From: an uncultured Anaerolineae bacterium
Lineage (GTDB): Bacteria > Chloroflexota > Anaerolineae > JACIWP01
DNA: 55,423 nt
NCBI GenBank assembly: GCA_938049385.1
Contig: CALIBQ010000024.1
Location: 1-55,423 of the forward strand
Direction of reading: 5' to 3'
Shown one piece after another: positions 17,474-26,057 of the stretch; positions within the stretch are counted from its first letter, which is position 1; each line of letters begins with the position of its first letter. The notes under the pieces were generated by a model. That model saw only the letters and a list, made by a program, of their open reading frames with translations, was not told the DNA's origin and did not search any database. A program made the position numbers and the translations under genes.

Positions 17474-17734
17474 CACAGGCCGGCCAACCTCTCTCAGCGG
17501 ATACGAGGCCTCGCCATCGCCTCATCGATGGGAGCCTGATATCCCGCGCTCTGATAACGGTAGCGTCTCCGGTGCGGACTACTCGGGCGGATTCGCCCTT
17601 TCGGCGCACGACTCGCAGGCCCATTCCGCCGCGTCGTGGACATCGGGCTCGCACCTTTCCCCGACTCTCTGGGTCCCGGTGCGCGGCGTACTCTTCCTGG
17701 TCATCGTCTTTGGCATATGCGGCTATCATCAAAT

Positions 17735-17762
17735 ATTATAGCCAGCCGGCGCCGGCTGTCAA
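17735..17762 (-). promoter_or_regulatory. Promoter of the trp operon
   Basis: Consensus TTGACA (17762-17757) and consensus TATAAT (17740-17735) on the minus strand, 16 bases apart. The spacer contains a perfect 14-base palindrome AGCCGGCGCCGGCT (17744-17757), made of two GCCGGC copies. The T-box starts just downstream. Confidence 0.85.
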
Positions 17763-18243
17763 ATGGGCGTTTTCCAGGGTACCGAAAAAGTGCTGTTCGC
17801 AAATCAGGTGCGAGACACCCCGACGATGGTGTTGAAAAAGTCTGGTGATTGAAACGGCGGCTGGGTTTGCGAAGTCGGCCGGCGCCGGCCGGCTTCGCAG
17901 ATGCTACCGCGGCTTATGAAAGTGCTGGGGTCCCACTCCATCTTGCACTTCGCCTGTTCGCCTGGCGCTGAAGCACCAGGCTTACGGTGCCAAGCCCCGT
18001 AGGGGCTTCGCTTCCTAAGCCGGCGGCTTCCAGCCGCCGGCGAACTTCCGACAAGCGTTGGCCGGCCTCCTGGGCCAAGTCGAGAGCGGCCAAGAAGGTG
18101 CTGAAACCCCGATCCTTGCCCCCTTCCCTGTGTACGGGGAAGGGGTGTAGGGGATGGGGCATTCTGGGCCATGGTCATCAACAGTTTTTTCAACACCCTC
18201 CTCAACCTTTCATGACCTTTCAGCACGCTTAGCGCCCTGCCGA
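17763..18243. other. Intergenic region without recognisable gene
   Basis: About 480 bases between the trp promoter (-) and the MATE promoter (+). It holds an inverted-repeat-bounded element (listed separately), GCCGGC-rich stretches near 17877-17896, a local hairpin near 18018-18042 (CCGGCGGCTTCCAGCCGCCGG) and a hairpin at 18119-18145. A reading frame is open on the minus strand, but its sequence is low-complexity and repeat-derived, so no gene is called. Confidence 0.6.
17828..18197. repeat. Possible MITE: 370-bp element with terminal inverted repeats
   Basis: The left end GGTGTTGAAAAAGTCTGGTG (17828-17847) and the right end, read on the other strand, GGTGTTGAAAAAACTGTTG (18197-18179) share 12 identical outer bases. 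They then share CTGnTGAT after a one-base shift. There is no transposase inside and no clear target-site duplication outside. It could be a miniature inverted-repeat element or the remnant of an insertion sequence. Confidence 0.45.
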
Positions 18244-18271
18244 TTGTCAGAACAATGGATTCCGGTATAAT
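18244..18271 (+). promoter_or_regulatory. Promoter of MATE-larEBC
   Basis: TTGTCA (18244-18249), a 16-base spacer and consensus TATAAT (18266-18271), located 54 bases before the MATE start codon. Confidence 0.6.
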
Positions 18272-18325
18272 GTGATGGTTGAACCCGCCTGACATGGAAG
18301 CTTCATCAAGGGGGAGAAAGCGATT

Positions 18326-19708
18326 ATGCGGCCATTTGCACTGGGGCATGTGCGCAGGGCACTGCCGGCTGCCGGCGAGTCGTCTCTTGCGCGCGTGCCC
18401 TTCGTACTCAAGCTGGCACTGCCGTCCGCCGGCGAGCAACTGCTCAGCATGCTGGTGGGGCTGGTGGATACCTTCCTGGTCGGACACCTGGGCGCCGCAC
18501 CGCTGGCGGCAGTCGGCCTGGCGAACCAGTGGATCATGTTTGCTATGGTGCTGTTCAGTGCGGTGGGCACCGGCGCCACCGCACTGATCGCCCGCATGGT
18601 CGGGGCAAGGGATATGGACACCGCTAACCGGGTCCTGCGGCAGGCCATGCTCCTGGCGCTGGCTTTCGGGGCGATGATGACGGCGGCCATCGAGATTTGG
18701 GCGGAGCCGGCCATGGTGCTCATGGGCGCGGACGCGGAGACGGTCGGCCTGGGCGTTACGTTCCTGACCATCGCCGGCTCAACGTATGTGTTCGCCTCGC
18801 TCATGTTCATCGGTAATGCCTGCCTGCGGGGGGCCGGCGATACCCGCACTCCCCTGTGGGTCATGCTCATCGTCAACGGCATCAACATCGTGGTGGCGTG
18901 GGTGCTGGTGAACGGTCTGCTGGGGTTCCCGCGCCTGGGGGTCGCCGGCTCTGCCGTAGGCGCCATGCTGGGCCGGCTGGTGGGCGGACTGCTGGTCATC
19001 TTCCTGCTGTGGCGCGGGCGCAGTGGGCTGTGCCTGCGTTCCGGCCGGCTGGCCCTCGACTTGTCACTGGTGCGGCGCATCCTGCGGGTGGGCATCCCCA
19101 CCGGCGTGGAACAGTTGATCTTCCGGCTTGGTATGATGTCCTACGTGCGCGTAGTGGCCGCGCTGGGCACCATTGCTTACGCCGCCCATCAGGTTGCCAT
19201 TAACGCCGAGTCCCTGTCATATATGCCGGGCTTCGGCTTTGCGGTGGCCGCCACCACCCTGGTGGGGCAGGGATTGGGGGCGAAAGACCCGGAGCGGTCC
19301 GAAAGGGATGGGTTCATCGCCTTTGCCATCGGCGCCGGCATCATGACCGTGATGGGCATCTGCTTCATCATCTTTGCCCGCCCCATCGTCAGCTTTTTCA
19401 CCAGCGAGGCGGAGGTGATCGCCGCCGGCGCGGGGCCTCTGCGGCTGGTGGGCTTTTCGCAGTTATTCCTGGCCTCGTCCATGATTTTCGCCGGCGCGCT
19501 GCGCGGGGCCGGCGATACCCGCGTCCCCATGCTCATCAACGGCGCCAGCGTGTGGGGAGTGCGCGTCCCGCTGGCTCTGCTCTTCACCCAGGTGCTGGGG
19601 ATGGGGTTGATCGGCGCCTGGATCGCTATGATCACTGACCTGGCTATCCGCGGCACCTTGATGTTCACCCGCTTCCAGGCGGGGAGATGGAAAACCGTGG
19701 AGGTGTGA
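18326..19708 (+). CDS. MATE-family efflux transporter
   Basis: A 460-aa membrane protein with about twelve hydrophobic helices in two related halves. MATE motifs are visible in both: VDTFLVGHLG and GTGATALIAR in the first, LSYMPGFGFAVAATTLVGQGLGA in the second, and RGAGDTRTPL and RGAGDTRVPM as a repeated pair. It exports organic cations or metabolites by Na+ or H+ antiport; the substrate is unknown. It is one base upstream of larE, so the operon combines an exporter with nickel-pincer cofactor genes. A GGGGGAG element precedes the ATG. Confidence 0.92.
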   Translation: MRPFALGHVRRALPAAGESSLARVPFVLKLALPSAGEQLLSMLVGLVDTFLVGHLGAAPLAAVGLANQWIMFAMVLFSAVGTGATALIARMVGARDMDTANRVLRQAMLLALAFGAMMTAAIEIWAEPAMVLMGADAETVGLGVTFLTIAGSTYVFASLMFIGNACLRGAGDTRTPLWVMLIVNGINIVVAWVLVNGLLGFPRLGVAGSAVGAMLGRLVGGLLVIFLLWRGRSGLCLRSGRLALDLSLVRRILRVGIPTGVEQLIFRLGMMSYVRVVAALGTIAYAAHQVAINAESLSYMPGFGFAVAATTLVGQGLGAKDPERSERDGFIAFAIGAGIMTVMGICFIIFARPIVSFFTSEAEVIAAGAGPLRLVGFSQLFLASSMIFAGALRGAGDTRVPMLINGASVWGVRVPLALLFTQVLGMGLIGAWIAMITDLAIRGTLMFTRFQAGRWKTVEV

Positions 19709-19709
19709 A

Positions 19710-20519
19710 ATGACCCTGGAGGAAAAGGAGCAGGCATTGAAGGGCCGGCTGGCCGAGTTCGGCTCGGTGGCGGTCGCCTTCTCCGGCGGCGTGGACAGCA
19801 CATACCTGCTGGCCGTGGCCGCCGAGACGCTGGGCAAGGAGAAGGTGCTGGCACTGACCGCGGATTCCGCCCTCATCCCGCGCCACGAGATCACCACATC
19901 GCGGGAGCTGGCGCGCCAGCTCGGCGTGGCGCACCGCGTCATCAAGCTGGATGTGCTGGGGCAAAGCGGCATCACAGCCAATCAGCCGGACCGCTGTTAT
20001 CACTGCAAGCAGGCGGTCTTCTCTCGACTGCTGGCAGAGGCGCGGGCCGCCGGCATCCCACACCTGGTGCACGGCGCCAATCGCGATGACCATCAGGACT
20101 ACCGGCCGGGCCAGCGGGCGGCAGAAGAGCTGGGCGTCCGTGCCCCACTCGATGAGGTGGGCCTGACCAAGGCGGAGATACGGGAGCTTTCGCGCCGGCG
20201 CGGCCTGCCCACATGGGACACGCCGGCGCTGGCTTGTCTGGCCTCGCGCATCCCCTACGGCACGGCGCTGGAGCCAGAAGCGCTGTCCCAGGTAGAGCGT
20301 GCTGAGGACTATCTGCGTCATGAATTGGGACTGCGCGCCCTGCGGGTGCGGCACCACGGCCCCATCGCGCGCATTGAACTGCCCCCAGAAGATTGGGACA
20401 AGGTGCTGGAGCCGGCGGCCCGCCAGAAGCTGGTGGCCGCCTTCCAGCAAATCGGCTTCACCTTCGTGACGCTGGACCTGCAGGGACTGCGCAGTGGAAG
20501 CATGAACGCGCTGTTGTAA
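19710..20519 (+). CDS. larE: LarE: ATP-dependent sacrificial sulfur transferase
   Basis: An ATP pyrophosphatase-fold enzyme (269 aa) with the PP-loop FSGGVDSTYLL at about residue 24. In LarE the conserved cysteine in the CLASRIPYG motif donates its sulfur to the nickel-pincer nucleotide precursor; here it is present at about residue 176 (ALACLASRIPYG). A further motif RCYHCK is at about residue 97. GGAGG precedes the ATG. It works with LarB and LarC, encoded next. Confidence 0.94.
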   Translation: MTLEEKEQALKGRLAEFGSVAVAFSGGVDSTYLLAVAAETLGKEKVLALTADSALIPRHEITTSRELARQLGVAHRVIKLDVLGQSGITANQPDRCYHCKQAVFSRLLAEARAAGIPHLVHGANRDDHQDYRPGQRAAEELGVRAPLDEVGLTKAEIRELSRRRGLPTWDTPALACLASRIPYGTALEPEALSQVERAEDYLRHELGLRALRVRHHGPIARIELPPEDWDKVLEPAARQKLVAAFQQIGFTFVTLDLQGLRSGSMNALL

Positions 20520-20552
20520 CCGCCCATCCGTCGAGACAGCGAGGGGGAGAGC

Positions 20553-21299
20553 ATGAGCCCAAAGCATTCCTGGCCCGATGACGATGTGCCGGTGTGTCGT
20601 CCCGATATGGAGCGCCAGCATCGCGCCGGCGTGCCGGAGGTGATCCTGGCCAACCGCAAGCCGGGTGACACGGTGCTGGAGATTGTGCGGAGGTTCATGG
20701 AACACGCCGGCCGCGCCCTCCTCAGCCGGGTGCCGCCGCGCCTGGAACAGCGGCTGAAAGAGGAATGGTCGCGCGCTGATGTGGTGCTCGACTGGTACCC
20801 CCATGCCCGCGCCATGGTGGTGCGGCGGGCGGATTTCGTCGTCCAGCCCAACGGCGGGCGCGTGGGGGTGATCACCGCCGGCACCGCCGACATCCCCATC
20901 GCCGAAGAGGCGGTCATGCTCCTCCGAGAAATGGGTTGCGAGGTCAGCACCGCCTTTGACGTTGGGGTAGCCGGCCTGCACCGCCTCTTCGAACCGCTTC
21001 AGCGCCTGATCAACGAGGCGGACGTGGATGTCATCATCGTGGCCGCCGGCATGGACGGCGCCCTCCCCTCGGTGGTCTCGGGCCTGGTGGATGTGCCGGT
21101 CATCGGCCTGCCCACCTCCGTGGGCTATGGGTTCGGCGGACGCGGCCACAGCGCGCTCCTTTCCATGCTCCAGACCTGCGCGCCCGGCCTGGCGGTGGTA
21201 AATATTGACAACGGCATCGGTGCGGCGGCGGTCGCCGGCCTTATCGCCATGCGGGCGGCACGGGCACGCGCCGGCCTGACACGCCCCTCCCAGGAGTAG
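20553..21299 (+). CDS. larB: LarB: pyridinium-3,5-biscarboxylate mononucleotide synthase
   Basis: First enzyme of nickel-pincer nucleotide synthesis: it carboxylates and hydrolyses nicotinate adenine dinucleotide. 248 aa, with a PurE/AIRC-like C-terminal domain showing VGVITAGTADIPIAEEA, DVGVAGLHR, VAAGMDGALPSVV and GLPTSVGYG. A leading segment of about 40 residues is typical of the family. It lies 33 bases after larE and four bases before larC. Confidence 0.95.
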   Translation: MSPKHSWPDDDVPVCRPDMERQHRAGVPEVILANRKPGDTVLEIVRRFMEHAGRALLSRVPPRLEQRLKEEWSRADVVLDWYPHARAMVVRRADFVVQPNGGRVGVITAGTADIPIAEEAVMLLREMGCEVSTAFDVGVAGLHRLFEPLQRLINEADVDVIIVAAGMDGALPSVVSGLVDVPVIGLPTSVGYGFGGRGHSALLSMLQTCAPGLAVVNIDNGIGAAAVAGLIAMRAARARAGLTRPSQE

Positions 21300-21303
21300 C
21301 ACC

Positions 21304-22509
21304 ATGAGCCAGCGCATCGCCTATTTCGACTGCTTCAGCGGCGCCAGCGGGGATATGCTGTTGGGGGCCATGCTGGACGCCGGCCTTTCGCTGGAAGCCC
21401 TGCAGGCTGAGCTGGCCAAAATCCCCCTGGCCGGTTACAGCGTGAGCTGTGAGCGGCGCGTCCAACAGCACCTGGCCGGCACGAAGTTCAGCGTTCATAT
21501 CACCCATGAGGAGCATCACCATCGGCATCTGGCGGACATCGAGGCCATCTTCGCCGCCTCCTCTCTGCCGGCGGGGGATATCGCTCGCATCCTGGCGGTG
21601 TTCCGCCGGCTGGCGCGCGCCGAGGCCAAGGTTCACGGCACCCGCATTGAAGAGGTCCATTTCCACGAGGTCGGGGCGGTGGACAGCATCGTGGATATCG
21701 CCGGCGCCGTCATCGGCCTGCGCCTGCTGGAGATAGGTACAGTGTACGCCTCATCCCTGCCTTTAGGCAGTGGTATGGTGCAAACCTCCCATGGCCCTCT
21801 GCCAGTACCGGTGCCGGCGACACTGGAACTGCTGGCCGAGGTCGGCGCGCCGACACGGCCCTGCGACGCCGGCACGGAGCTGGTAACGCCCACCGGCGCC
21901 GCCATCCTGTGCGAGCTGGCGGAGTTCCGCCAGCCGGCCATGCGCATTCAGCAGGTCGGCTACGGCTTCGGCACCAAGGTCCTCCCCTGGCCGAACGTCC
22001 TGCGGTTGTGGATCGGGGAGCCGTCCGATGTCTCCCATGCGGAGCCGGCGCTGGAGACGGTGGCAGAGCTGGCCTGCAACATTGACGATATGTCCGGACA
22101 GGGGTTGGGCTTTGCCATGGAGCGGCTGTTCGCCGCCGGCGCGCTGGACGTCTGGTTCACGCCGATTCAAATGAAGAAGGACCGGCCGGCGGTGCAGTTG
22201 GGGGTGCTGTGCCGGCCGGAGGATGCGGCGCGGCTGAGCCGGCTCCTGCTGGAGGAGACCACCACCTTCGGCGTGCGCCATCAACTATTGGTGCGCTATG
22301 TGGCGGGGCGCTCTTTCGTGGAGGTGAATACCCCTTGGGGGGCGGTGCGCGCCAAGGCCAAAATACTCGATGGGGAAGTGGTGGCGGTGGCGCCGGAATA
22401 TGAGTCCTGTGCGCAAGCGGCGCGCCAGGCCGGCGTGCCCTTGGCGCAGGTGTATGAGGCGGTGCTGGCCGGCTATCGCGCCGGCGCCCTGCGCCCGCTC
22501 GACAAATAA
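21304..22509 (+). CDS. larC: LarC: nickel insertion protein for the pincer cofactor
   Basis: CTP-dependent cyclometallase that inserts Ni into the pincer nucleotide. 401 aa in one uninterrupted frame; in Lactobacillus the gene is read through a programmed frameshift as larC1/larC2, which is not needed here. Motifs are YFDCFSGASGDMLLGA at the start, the His-rich metal region HEEHHHRHL (about residue 60), VHFHEVGAVDSIVD, CNIDDMSGQ and KKDRPA. Follows larB closely. No larA racemase is in the window, so the cofactor's client must be elsewhere. Confidence 0.95.
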   Translation: MSQRIAYFDCFSGASGDMLLGAMLDAGLSLEALQAELAKIPLAGYSVSCERRVQQHLAGTKFSVHITHEEHHHRHLADIEAIFAASSLPAGDIARILAVFRRLARAEAKVHGTRIEEVHFHEVGAVDSIVDIAGAVIGLRLLEIGTVYASSLPLGSGMVQTSHGPLPVPVPATLELLAEVGAPTRPCDAGTELVTPTGAAILCELAEFRQPAMRIQQVGYGFGTKVLPWPNVLRLWIGEPSDVSHAEPALETVAELACNIDDMSGQGLGFAMERLFAAGALDVWFTPIQMKKDRPAVQLGVLCRPEDAARLSRLLLEETTTFGVRHQLLVRYVAGRSFVEVNTPWGAVRAKAKILDGEVVAVAPEYESCAQAARQAGVPLAQVYEAVLAGYRAGALRPLDK

Positions 22510-22530
22510 CAGCTACGGTGATGACCTGAG

Positions 22531-24408
22531 ATGGTGAATCTTTCGCCCGAACTGCAGGAGCAACTGGACACACTGCCGCAGAAACCGGGCGTTTATATCA
22601 TGAAGGATGCCGCCGGCAAGGTCATTTACGTCGGCAAGGCGGTCAACCTGCGCAGTCGCGTGCGCTCATATTTTCATGAGTCCGCCCAGGGCAACATGAA
22701 GACGGCGCGGCTGGTCGGGGATATCGCCGGCATCGAGTTCATCGTCACCGCCTCCGAGCTGGAAGCCCTCGTGCTGGAAAACACCCTCATCAAGCGCTAC
22801 CGTCCGCGCTACAACGTGCGCCTGCGCGATGACAAGACCTATCCCTATATCCGAGTGACCTGGCACGAGCCTTTCCCGAAGGTCATGCTGACGCGGCATG
22901 TGGTGCGGGACGGCTCGCGTTACTTCGGGCCGTACACCTCGGTGCAGGCGGTGCATCAGACGCTGGATGTCCTGCGCCGGCTCTTCCCCTTCCGCACCTG
23001 CGATCGCGAGATCACCGGCCGGGACCCGCGCCCCTGTCTGTATTATCACATCAAACGCTGTGGCGGCCCCTGCATCGGTGCCATCTCCCAGGAAGAGTAT
23101 CGGGACAAGATCGCCCAGTTGATGCTCTTCCTGGAAGGGCAGACCGGGGAGGTGGTGCGCCGGCTGGAAGCCCAGATGAAAGAGGCCGCAGAGGCCCTGG
23201 AGTTCGAACGGGCGGCGCAGTTACGCGACCAAATCTGGGCCATCGAGAAGGTGGTGGAGGGGCAAAGGGTGGTCTCGCCGCACCTGCGCGACCACGATAT
23301 CGTCGCTTTCGCTCGCGACGACGGCAACGCCTGCGTGCAGGTGTTCTTTGTGCGCGGGGGCCGGCTCATCGGCCGCGAATACTTCTTCATGGAAGGGGCG
23401 GAAGGGGAGGACGCCGGCGCCATCCTCTCCTCGTTCCTGTCCCAGTTTTACGCCGAGGCCTCTTCCGTGCCGCCGGAGATCATCCTGCCGGCGGAGGCGG
23501 ACGAGGCCAATATTATCAAGCAGTGGCTGGCCAGCAAGCGCGGCGCTGATGTGGTGCTGATGGTGCCGCAGAACACCGAGCGGCAGAGCTTGCTCCAGAT
23601 GGCGCAGGAGAACGCGCGCGAGACGCTGGAGGCCATGCGCGCCCAGTGGCTGGCGGACCAGAGCAAACAAGCCGGCGCGGTCTCCGCCCTGCAGGAAGCG
23701 TTGATGCTGGCGAAGCCGCCGGCGCGCATCGAATGCTACGATATCTCGAACATCCAGGGCACCGCGGCGACCGGCAGTATGGTGGTGTTCGTCAACGGGG
23801 TCCCCCGCAAGAGCGATTACCGGCGCTTCCAGATTCGCACTGTGGAAGGCGCGGACGACTACGCCATGATGCGCGAGGTACTGCGCCGACGCTTCCTGCG
23901 CTATCAGCAGGCCCAGCAGGCGGTGGAAGAAGGACGCCAGTCCACAGCACGCAGTCTGCCCGACGCCTTTGCCCTCCTTCCCGACCTGCTCCTCGTGGAC
24001 GGCGGCAAGGGCCAGCTCCACGCGGCGCTGGAGGTGCTGGAGGAAATGGGCCTGCGGGAGAGCGTGCCGGCGGCGGCGCTGGCCAAGCAGGAGGAGGAGA
24101 TTTACCTACCGGAGGCGCCGGAACCCCTGCGCCTGCCGGCGGATTCGCCGGCCCTGCACCTGCTCCAGCACATTCGGGATGAGGCACACCGCTTCGCCGT
24201 GGGCTATCACCGCCGCGTGCGAGAGGCCGGCGCCCTGCGTTCCATGCTGGATGAAATCCCGGGCATCGGCCCGCGGCGCCGGCAGGCCTTGCTGAAGCAT
24301 TTCGGCTCGCTGGAGCGCATCCGCCAGGCCAGCGTGGAAGAGCTGGCCCAGGTGTCCGGCATGACCCGCCAGGCCGCCGAACGCCTCAAGGAATATCTCG
24401 CGGGATGA
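22531..24408 (+). CDS. uvrC: UvrABC excinuclease subunit C
   Basis: Makes the two incisions in nucleotide excision repair. 625 aa, normal length. The N-terminal GIY-YIG domain starts KPGVYIMKDAAGKVIYVGKA (3' incision), a UVR domain that contacts UvrB is near 205-240, and the RNase H-like 5' nuclease carries ECYDISNIQG and LLVDGGKGQL. The C-terminal helix-hairpin-helix includes IPGIGPRRRQALL. The start ATG at 22531 is 21 bases after larC, and the stop overlaps the next gene by four bases. Confidence 0.96.
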   Translation: MVNLSPELQEQLDTLPQKPGVYIMKDAAGKVIYVGKAVNLRSRVRSYFHESAQGNMKTARLVGDIAGIEFIVTASELEALVLENTLIKRYRPRYNVRLRDDKTYPYIRVTWHEPFPKVMLTRHVVRDGSRYFGPYTSVQAVHQTLDVLRRLFPFRTCDREITGRDPRPCLYYHIKRCGGPCIGAISQEEYRDKIAQLMLFLEGQTGEVVRRLEAQMKEAAEALEFERAAQLRDQIWAIEKVVEGQRVVSPHLRDHDIVAFARDDGNACVQVFFVRGGRLIGREYFFMEGAEGEDAGAILSSFLSQFYAEASSVPPEIILPAEADEANIIKQWLASKRGADVVLMVPQNTERQSLLQMAQENARETLEAMRAQWLADQSKQAGAVSALQEALMLAKPPARIECYDISNIQGTAATGSMVVFVNGVPRKSDYRRFQIRTVEGADDYAMMREVLRRRFLRYQQAQQAVEEGRQSTARSLPDAFALLPDLLLVDGGKGQLHAALEVLEEMGLRESVPAAALAKQEEEIYLPEAPEPLRLPADSPALHLLQHIRDEAHRFAVGYHRRVREAGALRSMLDEIPGIGPRRRQALLKHFGSLERIRQASVEELAQVSGMTRQAAERLKEYLAG

Positions 24409-26039
24409 GCGCCATGCGCATTCGCCTTTCCAGCGGCGGCCGCTGGTCCCGCCGGCTGACCCTCGCCTGGAACATCGCTGTGCTGGCAGTCACAGCTTTC
24501 GTCAGCGTCGTCTGGGCAAATATCTGGGTGGATTCCCTGCGCGACTACCGTCCCCCGCTGGCGCAGTCGGATGGGACGACCGCCGGCCGGCAGGCGGGAC
24601 ATGCGCTGACCGGGGGAGCCGTGCTGGTCCTGCTGGAGGGCGTGCCGGTGGATTACCTGGATACGACGCCGGCCCTGGCGGGAATATTTGCGGCGCGTGT
24701 CCGCATGGCTGGCCGGCTGAGTGCCTACAACCCGGCCAGCGGCTGGATCACCCTGGTCAGCGGCGCCTCCCCGCGGTTGGCCGGCGCGCCCCTGCAGGAC
24801 GCGGCCGGCGATGTATTATGGTACGCGCGGGCCGAGACCCTGTTTGACGTGATTGCGGACGCCGGCCGGCCAACAGCGCTCTACGGCCCAGTCTGGTGGC
24901 GCGGCATGGTTGCCGCGGAGAAGCGCACCTACAGCGTGCTGTTCGGCTCTGCCGGCGGGCCAGCCGCACTCTCGACGCTGGAGGAGGCCCGCCGGCAGTT
25001 GGTGGAAGCACCGCCGGCGCTGACCTTGGTGCATGTGCGCTGGCCGGCCGTCTCCCCCACCGCTTCCCTGGATACGGCACTGCGCCGGCTCATCGAGGCG
25101 GTGGACCTCTCCCGGCAGACGGTCCTGCTGGTGGCGGTGCCGGCGCGAAGGAGCGCCCGGCTGATGGCATTTGGCCGCGGCATTCGTCCGGGCGCCTACG
25201 CGGGTATACGGCCGGTGGATATTGCGCCTACAGCCGCGGCCCTGCTGGGAGTGCCGGCGCCGGCGCGGTCCGAGGGCACGATTTTCGGCGCTCTGTTGGA
25301 TGGGGATGCCGAAGCGTCCGCGCGCTCCCTGGCGTCGCTGGCGGAGGCTCGCTGGGGGCTGACAGAGGCGTATTTGGCCGGCATGGGCGCTTCCTTGGAC
25401 GTGAATACCCTGTCCGCCGAGCGGGAGGAACTGCGTCAGACGCTGGAGGCCGGCCGGTGGCCGGCGGCCGCGGCGCAGGCGGAGAAGCTCATCGCGAAGC
25501 TGGATGGGCTGATGCGGGAAGCGTACCGCCGGCGCGCCTGGGGTGATCGGCTCTGGCGGCTGTGGCTGCCGGCCGTGTATCTGATCGGCGCGGTGCTGAT
25601 GCAGGGGCGTGCCTGGCGGCGGAAGACACTGCCGCTGGCGCCGGCCCTGATGACGGTCGCTGTCGCCGGCCTGCCGGCCGTCTGGCTGGTCCTGTCGCGG
25701 GGCGTGCGTATCCTGGAATTCTTCGCCGGCTGGCTGTGGGTCCTGGCCGGCCTGGGGTTTCTGGGCATGCTTTCGGGCTTATGGGGAATGTGGACACTGC
25801 GGCAAGCGTCCTGGGATATCTGGGAGCGATGGCGCCGGGTGGTGGGCCTGGTTCAGCTCTTGCTGGCGATATGGGGCCTGCCGCTGGCGTTCCTGATGTG
25901 GTGGCAGGGGCTGGTGGTGTGGTGGGACCTGCCGTCAATGCTGGGGGCGGCCGCGCAGGCGGTGCTCCTGGCGCAGTTGGCCGGCCTATGCGCTGGCGGA
26001 TTGGCCGGCATGTTCACAGCGCCTTTCCTGAAAGAATAA
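24405..26039 (+). CDS. Degenerate alkaline-phosphatase-fold membrane protein
   Basis: A 544-aa protein with an N-terminal signal anchor (about residues 19-41), an extracytoplasmic domain to about 380 and five or so C-terminal transmembrane segments. The extracytoplasmic part recalls the alkaline phosphatase/phosphoglycerate mutase superfamily: a first strand VLVLLEGV and the late motif VDIAPTAAALLGVP followed by EGTIF. Metal ligands look lost, with Glu for Asp in the first strand and no DxxxH-type motif. It is probably a pseudoenzyme or a very divergent relative. It overlaps uvrC by four bases and precedes sugar-modifying genes, so a cell-envelope role is possible. Confidence 0.55.
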   Translation: MSAMRIRLSSGGRWSRRLTLAWNIAVLAVTAFVSVVWANIWVDSLRDYRPPLAQSDGTTAGRQAGHALTGGAVLVLLEGVPVDYLDTTPALAGIFAARVRMAGRLSAYNPASGWITLVSGASPRLAGAPLQDAAGDVLWYARAETLFDVIADAGRPTALYGPVWWRGMVAAEKRTYSVLFGSAGGPAALSTLEEARRQLVEAPPALTLVHVRWPAVSPTASLDTALRRLIEAVDLSRQTVLLVAVPARRSARLMAFGRGIRPGAYAGIRPVDIAPTAAALLGVPAPARSEGTIFGALLDGDAEASARSLASLAEARWGLTEAYLAGMGASLDVNTLSAEREELRQTLEAGRWPAAAAQAEKLIAKLDGLMREAYRRRAWGDRLWRLWLPAVYLIGAVLMQGRAWRRKTLPLAPALMTVAVAGLPAVWLVLSRGVRILEFFAGWLWVLAGLGFLGMLSGLWGMWTLRQASWDIWERWRRVVGLVQLLLAIWGLPLAFLMWWQGLVVWWDLPSMLGAAAQAVLLAQLAGLCAGGLAGMFTAPFLKE

Positions 26040-26057
26040 CCGATGGAGCGAAAGCGT

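Larger units (their letters stand above)
17325..17728 (-). promoter_or_regulatory. tRNA-Trp T-box leader of the trp operon
   Basis: On the minus strand the leader carries the T-box core GGGTGGCACCGCGG (17417-17404), whose bulge pairs with the uncharged tRNA acceptor end. Upstream, stem I has an AGAGAGTCGG-type motif. A stem formed by CGCCGCG and CGCGGCG is followed by GAA-TGG-G, placing a Trp UGG specifier codon at 17623-17621. The motif ACCGTTATC follows. When tRNA-Trp is uncharged, the antiterminator should form and trp genes be expressed. Boundaries are estimated. Confidence 0.9.

Noticed and set aside
17302-17740. Leader-peptide attenuator for trp
   Set aside because: No short frame with tandem Trp codons is evident, whereas T-box core, specifier and terminator are all present.
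17804-18487. Minus-strand frame of 227 codons upstream of the MATE gene
   Set aside because: It crosses the MATE start and promoter, has mixed low-complexity sequence derived from repeats, and lacks a ribosome site or domain.
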